Assembly: GCA_020348925.1 (NCBI GenBank)
Contig: CP070758.1
Span: 2,830,218 to 2,894,217, forward strand
Direction: 5' to 3'
DNA from: Gemmatimonadota bacterium
Lineage (GTDB): Bacteria; JBHIER01; G020348925
Length of the DNA: 64,000 nt
Shown here: piece after piece, positions 1 through 8,864 of the stretch
How positions within the stretch are numbered: position 1 is the stretch's first letter
Layout: every line of letters starts with the position of its first letter
The notes under the pieces: generated by a model
What the model was told of the DNA's origin: nothing
Databases searched by the model: none
Seen by the model: the letters and a program-made list of their open reading frames with translations, nothing else
Program-made: the position numbers and the translations under genes

Positions 1-375
1 AACACTAGATATGGCAAAGCAGCTGAAACTCCAAAAGTGATGTTTTTCAAAGAAAACATGCAATTTAATTATTTCGCATATGTTGTATATTTCCACCAAT
101 ATTTATAGAAATCCAAGTCGATTATAGAATATAATAAGACTTCTCCACCAATCTATTAATCCCAGTCCTTAAAAAATAAATATGCATGATTTGCAGCTAT
201 TGAGCCTATAATGCATACATTCAAATATTACAGATATTCATGTTTAGTTGTGTAAATAGTTTGAATAAGGTAAGATACGGGAAATCAACGGTTTTTTTAT
301 ATTGAATGGTATGATTGTTGCATATATAGATTATGTATTAATCTATCCACATCCATCGAAAAAGGAGGTAAGACG
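1..375. other. AT-rich non-coding leader
   Basis: No gene is visible. The stretch is AT-rich with short homopolymer runs and ends in a strong Shine-Dalgarno sequence (AAGGAGGT, 362-369) six bases before the ATG at 376. A promoter for that gene should lie here, but no -35/-10 pair stands out clearly enough to call. Confidence 0.5.
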
Positions 376-1419
376 ATGAGTAAGAGATTGAACATCATTC
401 TCGTGTTCTGCGTTCTTACACTTAGCTTCTTCACTTCAGTTGTGACAGGTCAAATTGAGGTACTTCAACCTGGCGGTGCTCTTAATCTAAGCAACTATGA
501 TACGCTCAGTTGGAGAACCCTGGACAATCCAACGATGAAATTCTGGAACAATCCAGGTAGTCCGGGTGACTCAATTGCTGTCTGGTTTCAACCAGAAGGC
601 CCCTGCAGTTTGATAGCACTCAGATTTTATCCAATTGATTGGGAGGGAGATTGCTTGGCTAACGTCTGGGACGGTTCTCATTACGATGGACACATCACAA
701 CCATTGACAGCACAGATACAAACGGATGGATTGGCAATGATGTTGACGGTGAATGGACTCCTGGGCCTGTTTTAGGGCACTCCCCAATCGGATGGGAGTT
801 GTATAGTGATCGTCATTACTGGGGTCAGTTTCCGTTCGTTATAACTTCGACACATCTGGGTACATGGTTTGAGCTTCCTGCTGATGCAGGAGGCCACAAA
901 CAAGTAAATCTGGGAAGTGAACCCTTTTTCGTTACGTTGACACTCTACCAGACATATGGTTTCGGCTGGGCCGCTGAAGAGGAGGGCACAACCCCTTACC
1001 ACACCTTCTACTATTATGCAGACCTCGACCACGGCAAACCCGGTCCTTCCGGGAACTTTGGCTGGCACATCCACAGCCCATCAATCTGGTTTGAAGCTGT
1101 CGTCAAGTACTACGACGTTACATCTATTGAAGAGAACAGCGAAACAAATATCCCTAAAAAATTCTATTCCTATCAAAACTATCCAAATCCATTTAATCCG
1201 GAGACAACGATCGAATACACCTTGCCTAAAGCTGTCAGTGTTAAAATTGAAGTATGTAATTTGCTAGGACAGGTTGTTGACGTGTTAGTGGATTCTGAAA
1301 TAGAAGCTGGTGTTCATCTTGTGAATTGGGTTGGAGAGGATTTTTCAAGCGGAGTGTATTTCTATCGTTTAACCACAAAAGAATATACTGAGACGAGACG
1401 GATGTTGCTTCTGAAGTGA
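376..1419 (+). CDS. Secreted protein with type IX secretion sorting domain
   Basis: The 347-residue protein starts with a typical signal peptide (MSKRLN, then a hydrophobic stretch ending near TGQ at about residue 26). The C-terminal 80 or so residues form a FlgD-Ig-like type IX secretion sorting domain, with the YPNPFNPETTIEY box near residue 271, a LLGQVV strand, and a GVYFYRL...MLLLK ending. In known systems this domain directs export across the outer membrane and is then usually removed or used for anchoring. The middle part (about residues 27-255) is rich in Trp, Gly and aromatic residues. I do not recognise its fold, though it may be a beta-sandwich. Unlike most exported proteins here it has no dockerin and no TSP3 repeats. 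The start is fixed by the AAGGAGGT site at 362-369. Confidence 0.9.
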   Translation: MSKRLNIILVFCVLTLSFFTSVVTGQIEVLQPGGALNLSNYDTLSWRTLDNPTMKFWNNPGSPGDSIAVWFQPEGPCSLIALRFYPIDWEGDCLANVWDGSHYDGHITTIDSTDTNGWIGNDVDGEWTPGPVLGHSPIGWELYSDRHYWGQFPFVITSTHLGTWFELPADAGGHKQVNLGSEPFFVTLTLYQTYGFGWAAEEEGTTPYHTFYYYADLDHGKPGPSGNFGWHIHSPSIWFEAVVKYYDVTSIEENSETNIPKKFYSYQNYPNPFNPETTIEYTLPKAVSVKIEVCNLLGQVVDVLVDSEIEAGVHLVNWVGEDFSSGVYFYRLTTKEYTETRRMLLLK

Positions 1420-1778
1420 TTTCTGTGAATTTTGGGGAAATCTAACTAATCTGTTCAAAATCTGACAGTGAAGTTTTTCTTTGATAACACGTACTTTCCC
1501 AACCAACTAATACGTACCTTTCTCTCGAAATATATAGTGCTTTCCCCCATAGATTCTTCAGATATCGGATTCAGAATACGAGCACTACTATTGCATAGCT
1601 TCAGAAGAATTCTTCAACATTCATTGGGTATTATTCCAACCCGAATTTTCGAATTATTATGCCTCACTCTCAACACTCATGTAATGAACTACAAAAGAGC
1701 ATAAGAAATGAGGGATTTTGAGCAACGAACTCAAGGAGCCTGTCCCGAATCCTGAATCAAGGCCGGGAAAGACTCGCT
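1420..1778. other. Intergenic region between convergent genes
   Basis: This is the gap between the converging ends of the genes at 376 and 1779. It contains one GTG-started 78-codon frame (1468-1704) with no ribosome-binding site and no recognisable protein pattern. No clear terminator hairpin with a T-tract was found. Confidence 0.4.
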
Positions 1779-2441
1779 TCATACTTTTTCAGCTAACTCC
1801 TTTCCGAGTTCGTAACATTTTTTCAAGAGTATCTGATTCCGCTGGTAATCCTTTTCTGCAAGAATTGCAGGTAGCTTCAATTTAGGATAGAGAGTGCGTA
1901 ATTCCTCTTCATTCATTTTCACCTGATTGGCAATGGCCAGTCGAGTTCCTACTATGGTCCGGAGTTTATTTTGAGGGCCGAGGATGGTTGTGATGTATTT
2001 GAAAAGATCTATGACGGGTTGAGCGTCGGCATCGCTGGAAGAGCCAAGAGTTAGTATGAGAACGAAGTCTTTCTTCCACTCATGCCAGGGAATATATATT
2101 AATCCGTTCTCTGTGATTTGGACATGGAGAAAAGAACGGAATCGATCCAGTATTTTCTTCATTGATGCGGTAAGATGGTGAAAATAAATCGGTGAGGCAA
2201 TGACGAGGACATCGGCAATGAGTATCTTCTGGCTCAACTCCAGCCAGTCATCACTCTTAATAGCGCAACGCTTCAACAGATTACATCGCAAACAACCCTT
2301 GCAATATTTAACATTCACCTCTTCAGCAATGATCTCCTCAATTTCCGCTCCACCCTCCCGCGCTCCACGAAGCATTTCGGCTAATAAAAGTGACGAGTTT
2401 CCTCTTCGACGAGGGCTCCCGGAAAATGCTAAAACATGCAT
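1779..2441 (-). CDS. NADPH-dependent FMN reductase / iron-sulfur flavoprotein-like
   Basis: The 220-residue protein has a flavodoxin-like fold. The N-terminal FMN phosphate loop is SGSPRRRGNSSLL (residues 7-19), typical of the NADPH-dependent FMN reductase family. A cysteine cluster follows (CKGCLRCNLLKRC, about residues 47-59) and resembles that of archaeal and anaerobic iron-sulfur flavoproteins, followed by the ASPIYFHHLTASMKK segment that contacts the flavin. The expected role is cytosolic, transferring electrons from NAD(P)H to FMN and then to an unknown acceptor. Whether the cysteines bind an Fe-S cluster cannot be told from sequence. The ATG at 2441 has only a weak AT-rich leader, in contrast to the strong sites of the exported genes. 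No operon partner is evident. Confidence 0.85.
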   Translation of the reverse strand: MHVLAFSGSPRRRGNSSLLLAEMLRGAREGGAEIEEIIAEEVNVKYCKGCLRCNLLKRCAIKSDDWLELSQKILIADVLVIASPIYFHHLTASMKKILDRFRSFLHVQITENGLIYIPWHEWKKDFVLILTLGSSSDADAQPVIDLFKYITTILGPQNKLRTIVGTRLAIANQVKMNEEELRTLYPKLKLPAILAEKDYQRNQILLKKCYELGKELAEKV

Positions 2442-2556
2442 TTTAAATCCAAAATCAAAATGACAAAATTCAAAAGTATGTCATCCCCATAACTTTATCC
2501 GCTTGAGCCACGCGGTTAGAGGCTTGGCGGGAATCCAAATACGACCCAACCCCTGG

Positions 2557-2604
2557 ATTCCTGATTACGGATCCCCGATCAAGTCGAGGACAAGCGTCAG
2601 GAAT
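2557..2604. repeat. Small inverted repeat of the 'ATTCCTGA...TCAGGAAT' type
   Basis: Arms ATTCCTGA (2557-2564) and TCAGGAAT (2597-2604) are perfect reverse complements separated by 32 bases, in the gap between two minus-strand genes. The flanking wording (CTGGATTCCTG ... CAGGAATGAC) resembles short palindromic intergenic repeats seen in many bacterial genomes. It could fold as RNA, but no T-tract follows, so it is not called a terminator. Confidence 0.45.
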
Positions 2605-2636
2605 GACACCACCCCTATTCCGAAGAGCTTGATAAC

Positions 2637-3005
2637 TCATCCTGTTTCGACAAAAGAAGTGTCCTTAAAGTAATCGCTGATAGAAACGATTTTTCCATCC
2701 TTCACCCTGATTAAAGTGACACCTTGATTATGGTAAGGATTTCCCTTATTATCCTCCCCATCATTGGACCAGACAGCACATGCCCGATCCTCATCAACAA
2801 GTATGTCTTCGACTGTGAATGCTAAACGAGGATATTTGCGGAACAGGATTTTGAAAAATAGGAGGATCCGCTTCGGTCCTTGTAAAACCTCTGTCCCGGG
2901 AAAATCGAAAACGGCATCTTCAGCAAGGCACTGTTCAAGATCCGATACGTCACGATTGTTAAAGGTATCGAAGATGGTTTGGGTAAGATCTCTGATGTCT
3001 TCCAC
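2637..3005 (-). CDS. SnoaL-like (NTF2 superfamily) protein
   Basis: The 122-residue protein has the size and pattern of SnoaL-like/ketosteroid isomerase-like cone-shaped proteins. An N-terminal helix (DLTQTIFDTFNNRDV) leads into CLAEDAVFDFPG, then a helix RILLFFKILFRKYP, and beta strands ending VKDGKIVSISDYFKD, where the last strand carries the characteristic aromatic/Asp motif. Members either bind small hydrophobic ligands or catalyse isomerisation or hydrolysis. No substrate can be assigned here. Translation starts at GTG 3005, with AAGG six bases upstream. It sits alone between the flavoprotein and a GNAT gene. Confidence 0.8.
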   Translation of the reverse strand: MEDIRDLTQTIFDTFNNRDVSDLEQCLAEDAVFDFPGTEVLQGPKRILLFFKILFRKYPRLAFTVEDILVDEDRACAVWSNDGEDNKGNPYHNQGVTLIRVKDGKIVSISDYFKDTSFVETG

Positions 3006-3329
3006 TTATAACCTTCAGGGTACAAAGGATTCAAACCTTCTAAAAACAAAGAAGAGTGTTCAACGGTCCTAAGGATCTCGGATACAAGCCTCAAACTGCA
3101 ATCAATAATAATATTGAGGGTTCCTCTTGTCAAGAAAATTCCCGGTACACACTGAAGCATGGACCGAATGAAACGAAATAGGTACCGGAGCTTAAGTTTT
3201 CAGTCATATATACTCGATAATTTCAGATTCGAATGCATTACCCGTCAATAAGATACTGTTTTAACAAACGGAAAAACGATTGTCTATGACGTACGACACT
3301 CCTGTTGAATTTCACGTCCGCCCACCCAC
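3006..3329. other. Intergenic region without recognised features
   Basis: About 320 bases between two minus-strand genes. No open frame with a plausible ribosome-binding site, no clear hairpin and no repeat was recognised. It should hold the promoter of the SnoaL-like gene. Confidence 0.4.
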
Positions 3330-3767
3330 TTAAAGCTTCTTCCAAAAATGATACGCTTCACTGACGAAACCTCTCTTTTCATAAAATCTGTGGGATGCCT
3401 CACGATGAAATGCAGAATCCAATACTATCCCCCGGCACCCTTTCAATTTTGCTGTTTCCATAATTCGCGTCAGGAGCTCTGAGCCAATACCCTTGCCTCG
3501 ATGGGCTTCATCAACGACGAGCTCCTCGATGCATCCCAACTGCCCTTGCTGCCACAAGCTGTTATTCACTGCGAGGGTGCAGAACCCAATAATATCAGAG
3601 CCAATGGTTGCACATAGATAATATTCGGAATCTGACTTCAAACCTTTTTGGTAGATCTTTTTGAGATCTTCAATATTGAGAGATGCATCAGGCCATAATT
3701 GACCAAGCAGCTTGACAATCTGATCGAAATCCTGCTTCGTACATTCCCGAATGACTGCCATCCTCAT
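3330..3767 (-). CDS. GNAT family N-acetyltransferase
   Basis: The 145-residue protein covers one full GNAT domain. The acetyl-CoA pyrophosphate-binding motif A is visible as ELVVDEAHRGKGIGSELL (about residues 82-99, core RGKGIG), preceded by strand IIGFCTLAVNN and followed by GIVLDSAFHREASHRFYEKRGF, the usual motif B with the conserved Tyr and Gly-Phe turn. It should transfer an acetyl group from acetyl-CoA to an amine, with unknown acceptor. Two start codons, Met1 and Met3, are only six bases apart and both are plausible. It is followed on the same strand by the SnoaL-like gene after about 320 bases, so co-transcription is uncertain. Confidence 0.9.
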   Translation of the reverse strand: MRMAVIRECTKQDFDQIVKLLGQLWPDASLNIEDLKKIYQKGLKSDSEYYLCATIGSDIIGFCTLAVNNSLWQQGQLGCIEELVVDEAHRGKGIGSELLTRIMETAKLKGCRGIVLDSAFHREASHRFYEKRGFVSEAYHFWKKL

Positions 3768-3840
3768 GTCCTATTCTTTTTCAATCCGAAATGCTTATAC
3801 GGTAGAGGTTGCACTCCCACGATTGCTCTTGCCAGACAAA

Positions 3841-4203
3841 TCATGGCCAAAGTCCGATGAGACCTGGGAGGAGTAGGAAAAGCGACTCTCCTGTACCAGA
3901 CCTGTACACAACTGCCAGGAATCCAGGGTATAAGAAAATGGTGGCATACAAATTCATGGCGAATCCCGTAACAGCAAATAATCGTCCGAGACGAGAATTA
4001 CTGCGTATCACTGTGACCATTCCACCGATAAGAAAAAGCGGACCCAAGACCAATTGATCGGGCCAGACATAACCCCAATCAAAACGACCGTAGGGTAATT
4101 TCGCCATCCCCTCCTCTGCAGCTGCAGGCCGAAACAGCTTGCTCTTTTCGAGCAGGAAAAACGCCAGACTGTATTCAACGGACAGAACAGCAATGACTTT
4201 CAT
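3841..4203 (-). CDS. Small integral membrane protein, unknown function
   Basis: The 120-residue protein has about four hydrophobic segments (roughly residues 1-18, 48-66, 76-97 and 103-120) linked by short polar loops, including RFDWGYVWPDQ and RSNSRLG. I do not recognise the family. It resembles small membrane proteins of unknown function and carries no catalytic motif I can name. It begins 73 bases upstream of the GNAT gene on the same strand, and the two could be co-transcribed. The start ATG overlaps the stop of a 63-codon frame (ATGA at 4200-4203). That upstream frame overlaps a terminator and is probably not a gene, so the true start is moderately uncertain. Confidence 0.6.
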   Translation of the reverse strand: MKVIAVLSVEYSLAFFLLEKSKLFRPAAAEEGMAKLPYGRFDWGYVWPDQLVLGPLFLIGGMVTVIRSNSRLGRLFAVTGFAMNLYATIFLYPGFLAVVYRSGTGESLFLLLPGLIGLWP

Positions 4204-4343
4204 ATCGGATCTGATTTCATTTCCATTCCGGCGGTTCCTTTGCCTTCCCTAACCAACCTTCCTTTTTCAGAGGATAATTCGTATTTGACCACGGTTTGTA
4301 ACGGCTCTGTTTTGTCACCAAGGTTCATGACAACAAGTAGCAG

Positions 4344-4377
4344 AAAAAAGCCGCCCTGGGTGTGAAACCAGGGCGGC
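4344..4377 (-). terminator. Rho-independent terminator
   Basis: A perfect 10-bp G+C-rich stem (GCCGCCCTGG at 4350-4359 and CCAGGGCGGC at 4368-4377) with an eight-base loop is followed on the minus strand by six T residues (4349-4344). It lies 26 bases past the stop of the 4403-6706 gene and should end that transcript. Confidence 0.93.
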
Positions 4378-4402
4378 AAAAAATACTCCACAGACTCTTG
4401 AA

Positions 4403-6706
4403 CTATTTCATGAGAACCATACGCTTCGTGGCTGAGAAGTTATCCGCATCAATGCGATAGAAGTAGACTCCGCTGGCGGCATCCTTACCGTCCCACCGAA
4501 CCTTATAGTTGCCAGGTTCCTGTTCACCGTCAACCAACACCTTCACTATCTGACCCAAAACGTTGAAGACCTCAGCCTTCACTTTCGAAGTTTTCGGCAA
4601 GCTGTATTCAATCGTCGTCACCGGATTGAAGGGATTCGGATAGTTTTGAGCAAGACGATACTCAGCCGGGGTCAACGCCTCCTTGACCAAGACCATGAAT
4701 CGATCATAATCCTCAGCCGAAAGATACGAATCCAGCGTCTTGAGAAATTCCAGAGCCGCAGGCGTGAGCTTCGCATTGCACGCACCCGGGGCACACGCAC
4801 CGGTCCCGAGAATCACATCCACAATGCCCAAGACATCATAGGCATCGATCGCTCCGTCGTCGTTGCAATCGGCCAGGCACAGTCCATCGTCCACCAGGAG
4901 CGCTATCCCCAAAATGTGCCTCACGGTCGAGACGACATCCAGAACATTGAAAGCGCCATCGCTGTTGACGTCACCTCTGTCACCACCCCAGCAACCGGGT
5001 TCCTTCGTCAGGCGCATCAGCTCCCAACCTCCCTCGGGTCTATCATCCGTCAGATCGGTCATGAGGTTCATCGGATTGGCCGATCCTATGTACAGCGCAT
5101 CGTCCGCCAGCATGGTACGAACGCCGTAGTTGGAATAATTCCCGACGCCGTCCACGAATTCAGGAAAAGCCGGCGACAGTGACGAGGGAAAGCGAAAAAG
5201 ATCCGCACCGAACTCGTTCCACACCAAGTCAATCGGTAAGTCTCCGGCTAAGTCTAAGAGATCTTCACCGAGTAAGAAACTCCAATCCATAGTGCCGACA
5301 AAAAGCTGATTCTCATACACCGCCATGGTCCAGGTGTAGTTGTTGAAGACGTTATTGAAGCCCGAAAACCCGTAGAGGGGCTCTTTGCCCAAATTGTTCG
5401 GCACGATGTCCCAGCCCGTCTCGGGATCGTAGGCCGGCAACTCCGCCAAACCGTACAGGACATCGACCTCTTGCTCCTCAGTGCCAAAATTTCGTCCCCG
5501 GAAAATACTGATGGCCCGATAGGTGCCGAGAAAGGCAGAAATGTAGGCTGCTGAATCCGCCGGGGTTCCGTAAACCATGGTAAAAACTCTCAACGCAAAC
5601 AACGGGACATGCATTGTGCCCCAGTACAAGTAACCGTCAAAGGACGCTACGGCGCCGCCGCCGGTCGTAGCGGCTGAGACCGGGTCCGGATCATAGTCCG
5701 ACATCTTCCAAACCTTCGTCCACGATGTTGAATCGGCACTGGTGAGACCGCTCATGGGTATCTCCGGACTCATCCAGATACCGGCCTCCAATCCCCACGT
5801 CGAGACATAAATTCGCCCCTCGTGATGTGCCAGCTCAGCCCCATCAGCATCTATTTTCCCCACCTCCTCAAACTGGAAGGGATCATTGGCATCCCCCATC
5901 CAACGCAGGATCGCACCCCCACCCTCTGCGCCCACGGCAGTGTACAGAATCCCATCCGCCACAAGCCATTTCCGAATATTATTATAATCCAGTAATGTAT
6001 TCGATCCGAGATAGTCACCCGTCTCCGTATTGAAAGCAAAAAGGTTGATCCCTCCTTCCTGGCTCATGGCAGGTCCGGCCAGGAACACGACATTACCGAG
6101 GGTTCCTGCCGAGCGGATCCCTGTCGTTTGTATGACTTTTGGATCGAGGGGGGTCTTCTCGGTCAATGTCTTGTCCCTGAGATTGTAAACAAAAAATCGA
6201 GCCGGTCTCCAATCACCCGCAGCAGCCGGTATAGGTGGCGAGTAGGGGCCTGAACCAAACTCGCACACCTGGAACTCGTTTTCATAAGCCTCCGTGCTGG
6301 CCAAGTAGCCACCGTTAACCAGACAGTTGACGTTTGGTGCCGTACCGAACCAGAGACCGTCTCCTGATTTGGCAAGACCCCAGACATAAGCCTGGTTCAC
6401 TTTGGGCACACCACCCTCAGCGCGGCACGAGTCGGGATCAAGGCCGGGTGAGAAATCATTCCGGGCATCTCCTATACCAAAGTAACATTCATCCGGCGAC
6501 GCCTTGGCCAATAACTCCCTGATCAAAGTCGCCGAGGACTGCGCAGCCGGCATATCGTACGTGTTCACCCAGAATTCTTTCAGTTTCTTTTGAATTTCAT
6601 CAGGGCCAGTTGCCATAACATCCGAATTTGCGTTCTCCCCGCCGTAGGTTATTCCAGCAAGAAGCACTACGAACACAGAAACTAAAACGATACTCTTGGA
6701 CTGCAT
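4403..6706 (-). CDS. Secreted dockerin protein with type IX secretion sorting domain
   Basis: A 767-residue exported protein. The signal peptide is MQSKSIVLVSVFVVLLAGITYG. The large middle part (about 30-560) looks like an extracellular repeat or propeller-type region with Gly/Trp-rich strands, and I do not recognise the family. A dockerin type I pair follows (GDVNSDGAFNVLDVV and ADCNDDGAIDAYDVLGIV), then an amphipathic linker (ALEFLKTLDSYLSAEDYDRF), then a type IX CTD with YPNPFNPVTTIEYSLP and a GVYFYRI...MVLMK end. The longer TTG-started frame from 6742 is rejected because the ATG at 6706 has AGGAGG six bases upstream. A clear terminator follows the gene. Whether the head is an enzyme or a binding domain is unknown. 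Confidence 0.88.
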   Translation of the reverse strand: MQSKSIVLVSVFVVLLAGITYGGENANSDVMATGPDEIQKKLKEFWVNTYDMPAAQSSATLIRELLAKASPDECYFGIGDARNDFSPGLDPDSCRAEGGVPKVNQAYVWGLAKSGDGLWFGTAPNVNCLVNGGYLASTEAYENEFQVCEFGSGPYSPPIPAAAGDWRPARFFVYNLRDKTLTEKTPLDPKVIQTTGIRSAGTLGNVVFLAGPAMSQEGGINLFAFNTETGDYLGSNTLLDYNNIRKWLVADGILYTAVGAEGGGAILRWMGDANDPFQFEEVGKIDADGAELAHHEGRIYVSTWGLEAGIWMSPEIPMSGLTSADSTSWTKVWKMSDYDPDPVSAATTGGGAVASFDGYLYWGTMHVPLFALRVFTMVYGTPADSAAYISAFLGTYRAISIFRGRNFGTEEQEVDVLYGLAELPAYDPETGWDIVPNNLGKEPLYGFSGFNNVFNNYTWTMAVYENQLFVGTMDWSFLLGEDLLDLAGDLPIDLVWNEFGADLFRFPSSLSPAFPEFVDGVGNYSNYGVRTMLADDALYIGSANPMNLMTDLTDDRPEGGWELMRLTKEPGCWGGDRGDVNSDGAFNVLDVVSTVRHILGIALLVDDGLCLADCNDDGAIDAYDVLGIVDVILGTGACAPGACNAKLTPAALEFLKTLDSYLSAEDYDRFMVLVKEALTPAEYRLAQNYPNPFNPVTTIEYSLPKTSKVKAEVFNVLGQIVKVLVDGEQEPGNYKVRWDGKDAASGVYFYRIDADNFSATKRMVLMK

Positions 6707-7096
6707 GTCAAACCTCCTCTCAACGAAAAAAACGTTGCACAATCAAAACAATAATGCGCTCAGTAATCAAAATTGACACTCAACGATCTTTGAGAATAGA
6801 ATCAAGGCTGATGCAACATACGAGATCTGCTGTTTCCTAACGAACATATGAACCCTCCGTCGATGGGGGTTCGTTGAAGCTGATGGGCAGTGTCTAATAC
6901 AAGTATACGCGGGAAAAAACATTGACAGTTCTAAATGGCATCACCTCCTTGCTCAATCCTGCCCAGATCGACTATCCAACCCTCTCAGCAGATCAAAATA
7001 GGATATCGGGATGTCCTTGTCAAGTGATTTTTAAAATTTCCGAGGACTGACTCTTTCTATGGGCGGAAATCTAAACCACAGGGGCTTGTGTTCGAC
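6707..7096 (-). promoter_or_regulatory. Long 5' leader region with hairpin and orphan Shine-Dalgarno
   Basis: This 390-base gap lies upstream of the 4403-6706 gene on the minus strand. It contains a perfect 11-base complement to the 16S rRNA 3' end (AAGGAGGTGAT read on the minus strand, 6950-6940), directly overlapping an ATG that opens a 15-codon frame (MPFRTVNVFSRVYLY, stop). A hairpin lies beyond it (arms 6850-6857 and 6865-6872, eight pairs with one G-T). The layout resembles a leader peptide followed by a structured leader, but the spacing from site to ATG is very short, so translation of the frame is doubtful. Confidence 0.35.
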
Positions 7097-8644
7097 CTAT
7101 TTCATCAAGAGCATGCGCCTCGTCGCTGTGAAGTTTCCGGCCGTGAGTCGACAAAAATAGACTCCACTGGCGACATCGGAGCCGTGCGCATCTCTCCCAT
7201 TCCACGTCGCTTTGTACAGACCAGGCTCCTTCATGTCATCGACCAACGTCACCACTTCCCGGCCTAACATGTTGTAGATCTTCAGCGTGGTGTGTCCGGG
7301 AGATCCACAATCCGGTATCTGATATCCGATATCTGTCGTCGCATTGAAGGGGTTCGGATGGTTCTGTTCCAAAGTGTATTCCATCGGAACCCTCGACTCA
7401 CCCTTGACAAGAGCCATAAATCGTGAAAAATCATCGGCCTCAAAGTACGGTTTTAAGGTTTCCAAATATTCAAGGATTTCCTGCGTAACTCCGGGGGCTT
7501 TCACCGAGGGCTCGCATTCTCCAACACCCAAAATGGCGCTCACAAGGCCAAACACATCGAGAAGGTCTATCTGGCCATCAGCGTTGCAGTCAGCGCGCTC
7601 GAGGGCATTACCCTCCAGGGATTCGATTTCCATGATATGATTCACACTCATCACCACATCCTGGACATTGATTACCCCATCACCATTAATATCTCCCGGA
7701 CGTTCTTCTAAGGCATTGGTCCAAATCAGCTTCCTTGCACTCATCGCTGTGGAGAAGAGGGAATCCTCTTCATTTACGCGACCGGTGACTGTCGCGACCG
7801 CACCGAGATTCTCGGTGTACCAATCGTAAATATACATGGTTATTGTGTCAGCATATACGGACACATATGAAAAATACACAAAGACGGAAAAATCCACCTG
7901 GGTTGTCTCGTAACGTCTCACTCGAAGGGCTTCGTACTGGCCATACGGTATCCTGACCGTTCCCCATCCATCGACCTGTCCTTCTCGTCGATACTCAAGA
8001 TCTATCTTCACATTCAAGGAATCACCTGGTAAAGGAGAACCCTCCGGATTTTCGATTCGAAAAGTTCCCGAAAAATCGGCCTCGTCGTTCCACGTTGACC
8101 CGTACTGCAGTGGGAGGGGTATCATGGTCAAAGGCGACGCGAGGTTGATGCCCAGTGGATTTCCGGCCGTATCCTGAAAACCGAATCCGAGGAAATCGAG
8201 ACTCCCCTCATTCACATTCATAAATTGGTATCCACTGGCGGTATCAAAACCCATAAGGTCCACCGTTCCGGTTTCTTGAACAAGATTGGCTCCGGGGAAA
8301 AGTTGGCTGAAAGGGGTATCCTCCAGCGCCACAATTCGCTCGACAACTGTGTCGGTCGTATCCGTTGTGAAATTCTGACTGAAGTCCCACAGTTGCGGGC
8401 CACCTGCCAAACCGAGATCTACAGGTATACTGTCCCCTGCCTCAACAGAATATTCACTTGTCACTCCCGGTATGGACGGGATCTCATCCATCGTAATTGT
8501 TATCTGGGCCTGGCTCGGAGACCAAAACGAGAAGAATCCCACGAGCACAAGAGCAATCATGGCGGCGTATTCTCTCATCACTGGAACCTTGCCCATCACA
8601 AGAGAACAAACTTCTTTTTGATAATACGATTTCAATCGATCCAT
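7097..8644 (-). CDS. Secreted dockerin protein with type IX secretion sorting domain
   Basis: A 515-residue exported protein. The ATG at 8644 is chosen over the upstream frame start because GAGGAGG precedes it at good spacing. The signal peptide is long, with the hydrophobic core MIALVLVGFFSFW ending near SQAQ. The central region (about 45-330) has no recognised family and looks all-beta. A dockerin pair follows (GDINGDGVINVQDVVMSV and ADCNADGQIDLLDVFGLV), then the helical linker (ILEYLETLKPYFEADDFSRF), then the CTD (HPNPFNATTDIGYQIP through GVYFCRL...MLLMK). The YPNPFNP box is altered to HPNPFNA, a mild deviation. It lies upstream of another dockerin/CTD gene on the same strand. Confidence 0.87.
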   Translation of the reverse strand: MDRLKSYYQKEVCSLVMGKVPVMREYAAMIALVLVGFFSFWSPSQAQITITMDEIPSIPGVTSEYSVEAGDSIPVDLGLAGGPQLWDFSQNFTTDTTDTVVERIVALEDTPFSQLFPGANLVQETGTVDLMGFDTASGYQFMNVNEGSLDFLGFGFQDTAGNPLGINLASPLTMIPLPLQYGSTWNDEADFSGTFRIENPEGSPLPGDSLNVKIDLEYRREGQVDGWGTVRIPYGQYEALRVRRYETTQVDFSVFVYFSYVSVYADTITMYIYDWYTENLGAVATVTGRVNEEDSLFSTAMSARKLIWTNALEERPGDINGDGVINVQDVVMSVNHIMEIESLEGNALERADCNADGQIDLLDVFGLVSAILGVGECEPSVKAPGVTQEILEYLETLKPYFEADDFSRFMALVKGESRVPMEYTLEQNHPNPFNATTDIGYQIPDCGSPGHTTLKIYNMLGREVVTLVDDMKEPGLYKATWNGRDAHGSDVASGVYFCRLTAGNFTATRRMLLMK

Positions 8645-8864
8645 TGTTACCTCCTCTCTTTTGTCATAAATTACATATTCCTTCATGGGTGTCAAGATAA
8701 TTTTACTGAAGATTGTAAAAAAAATGCCGCGACATTAGAAATTCCTCACAAAAACAAAAAACGGGAATTGATCGATGTCTACAAAGATTCATCGATGTGG
8801 CTTGGCTATCGCTTTTGTGAGCCCGTAATAGGTTCATAACGAACGAAATCGAGCGCATCGAAAA

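Noticed and set aside
1468-1704. GTG-started frame of 78 codons
   Set aside because: No ribosome-binding site, no recognised pattern, and it lies between two convergent genes.
4200-4391. 63-codon minus-strand frame that ends in ATGA overlap with the membrane protein start
   Set aside because: Its first codons overlap a strong terminator hairpin of the upstream gene, and its sequence has no recognisable features.
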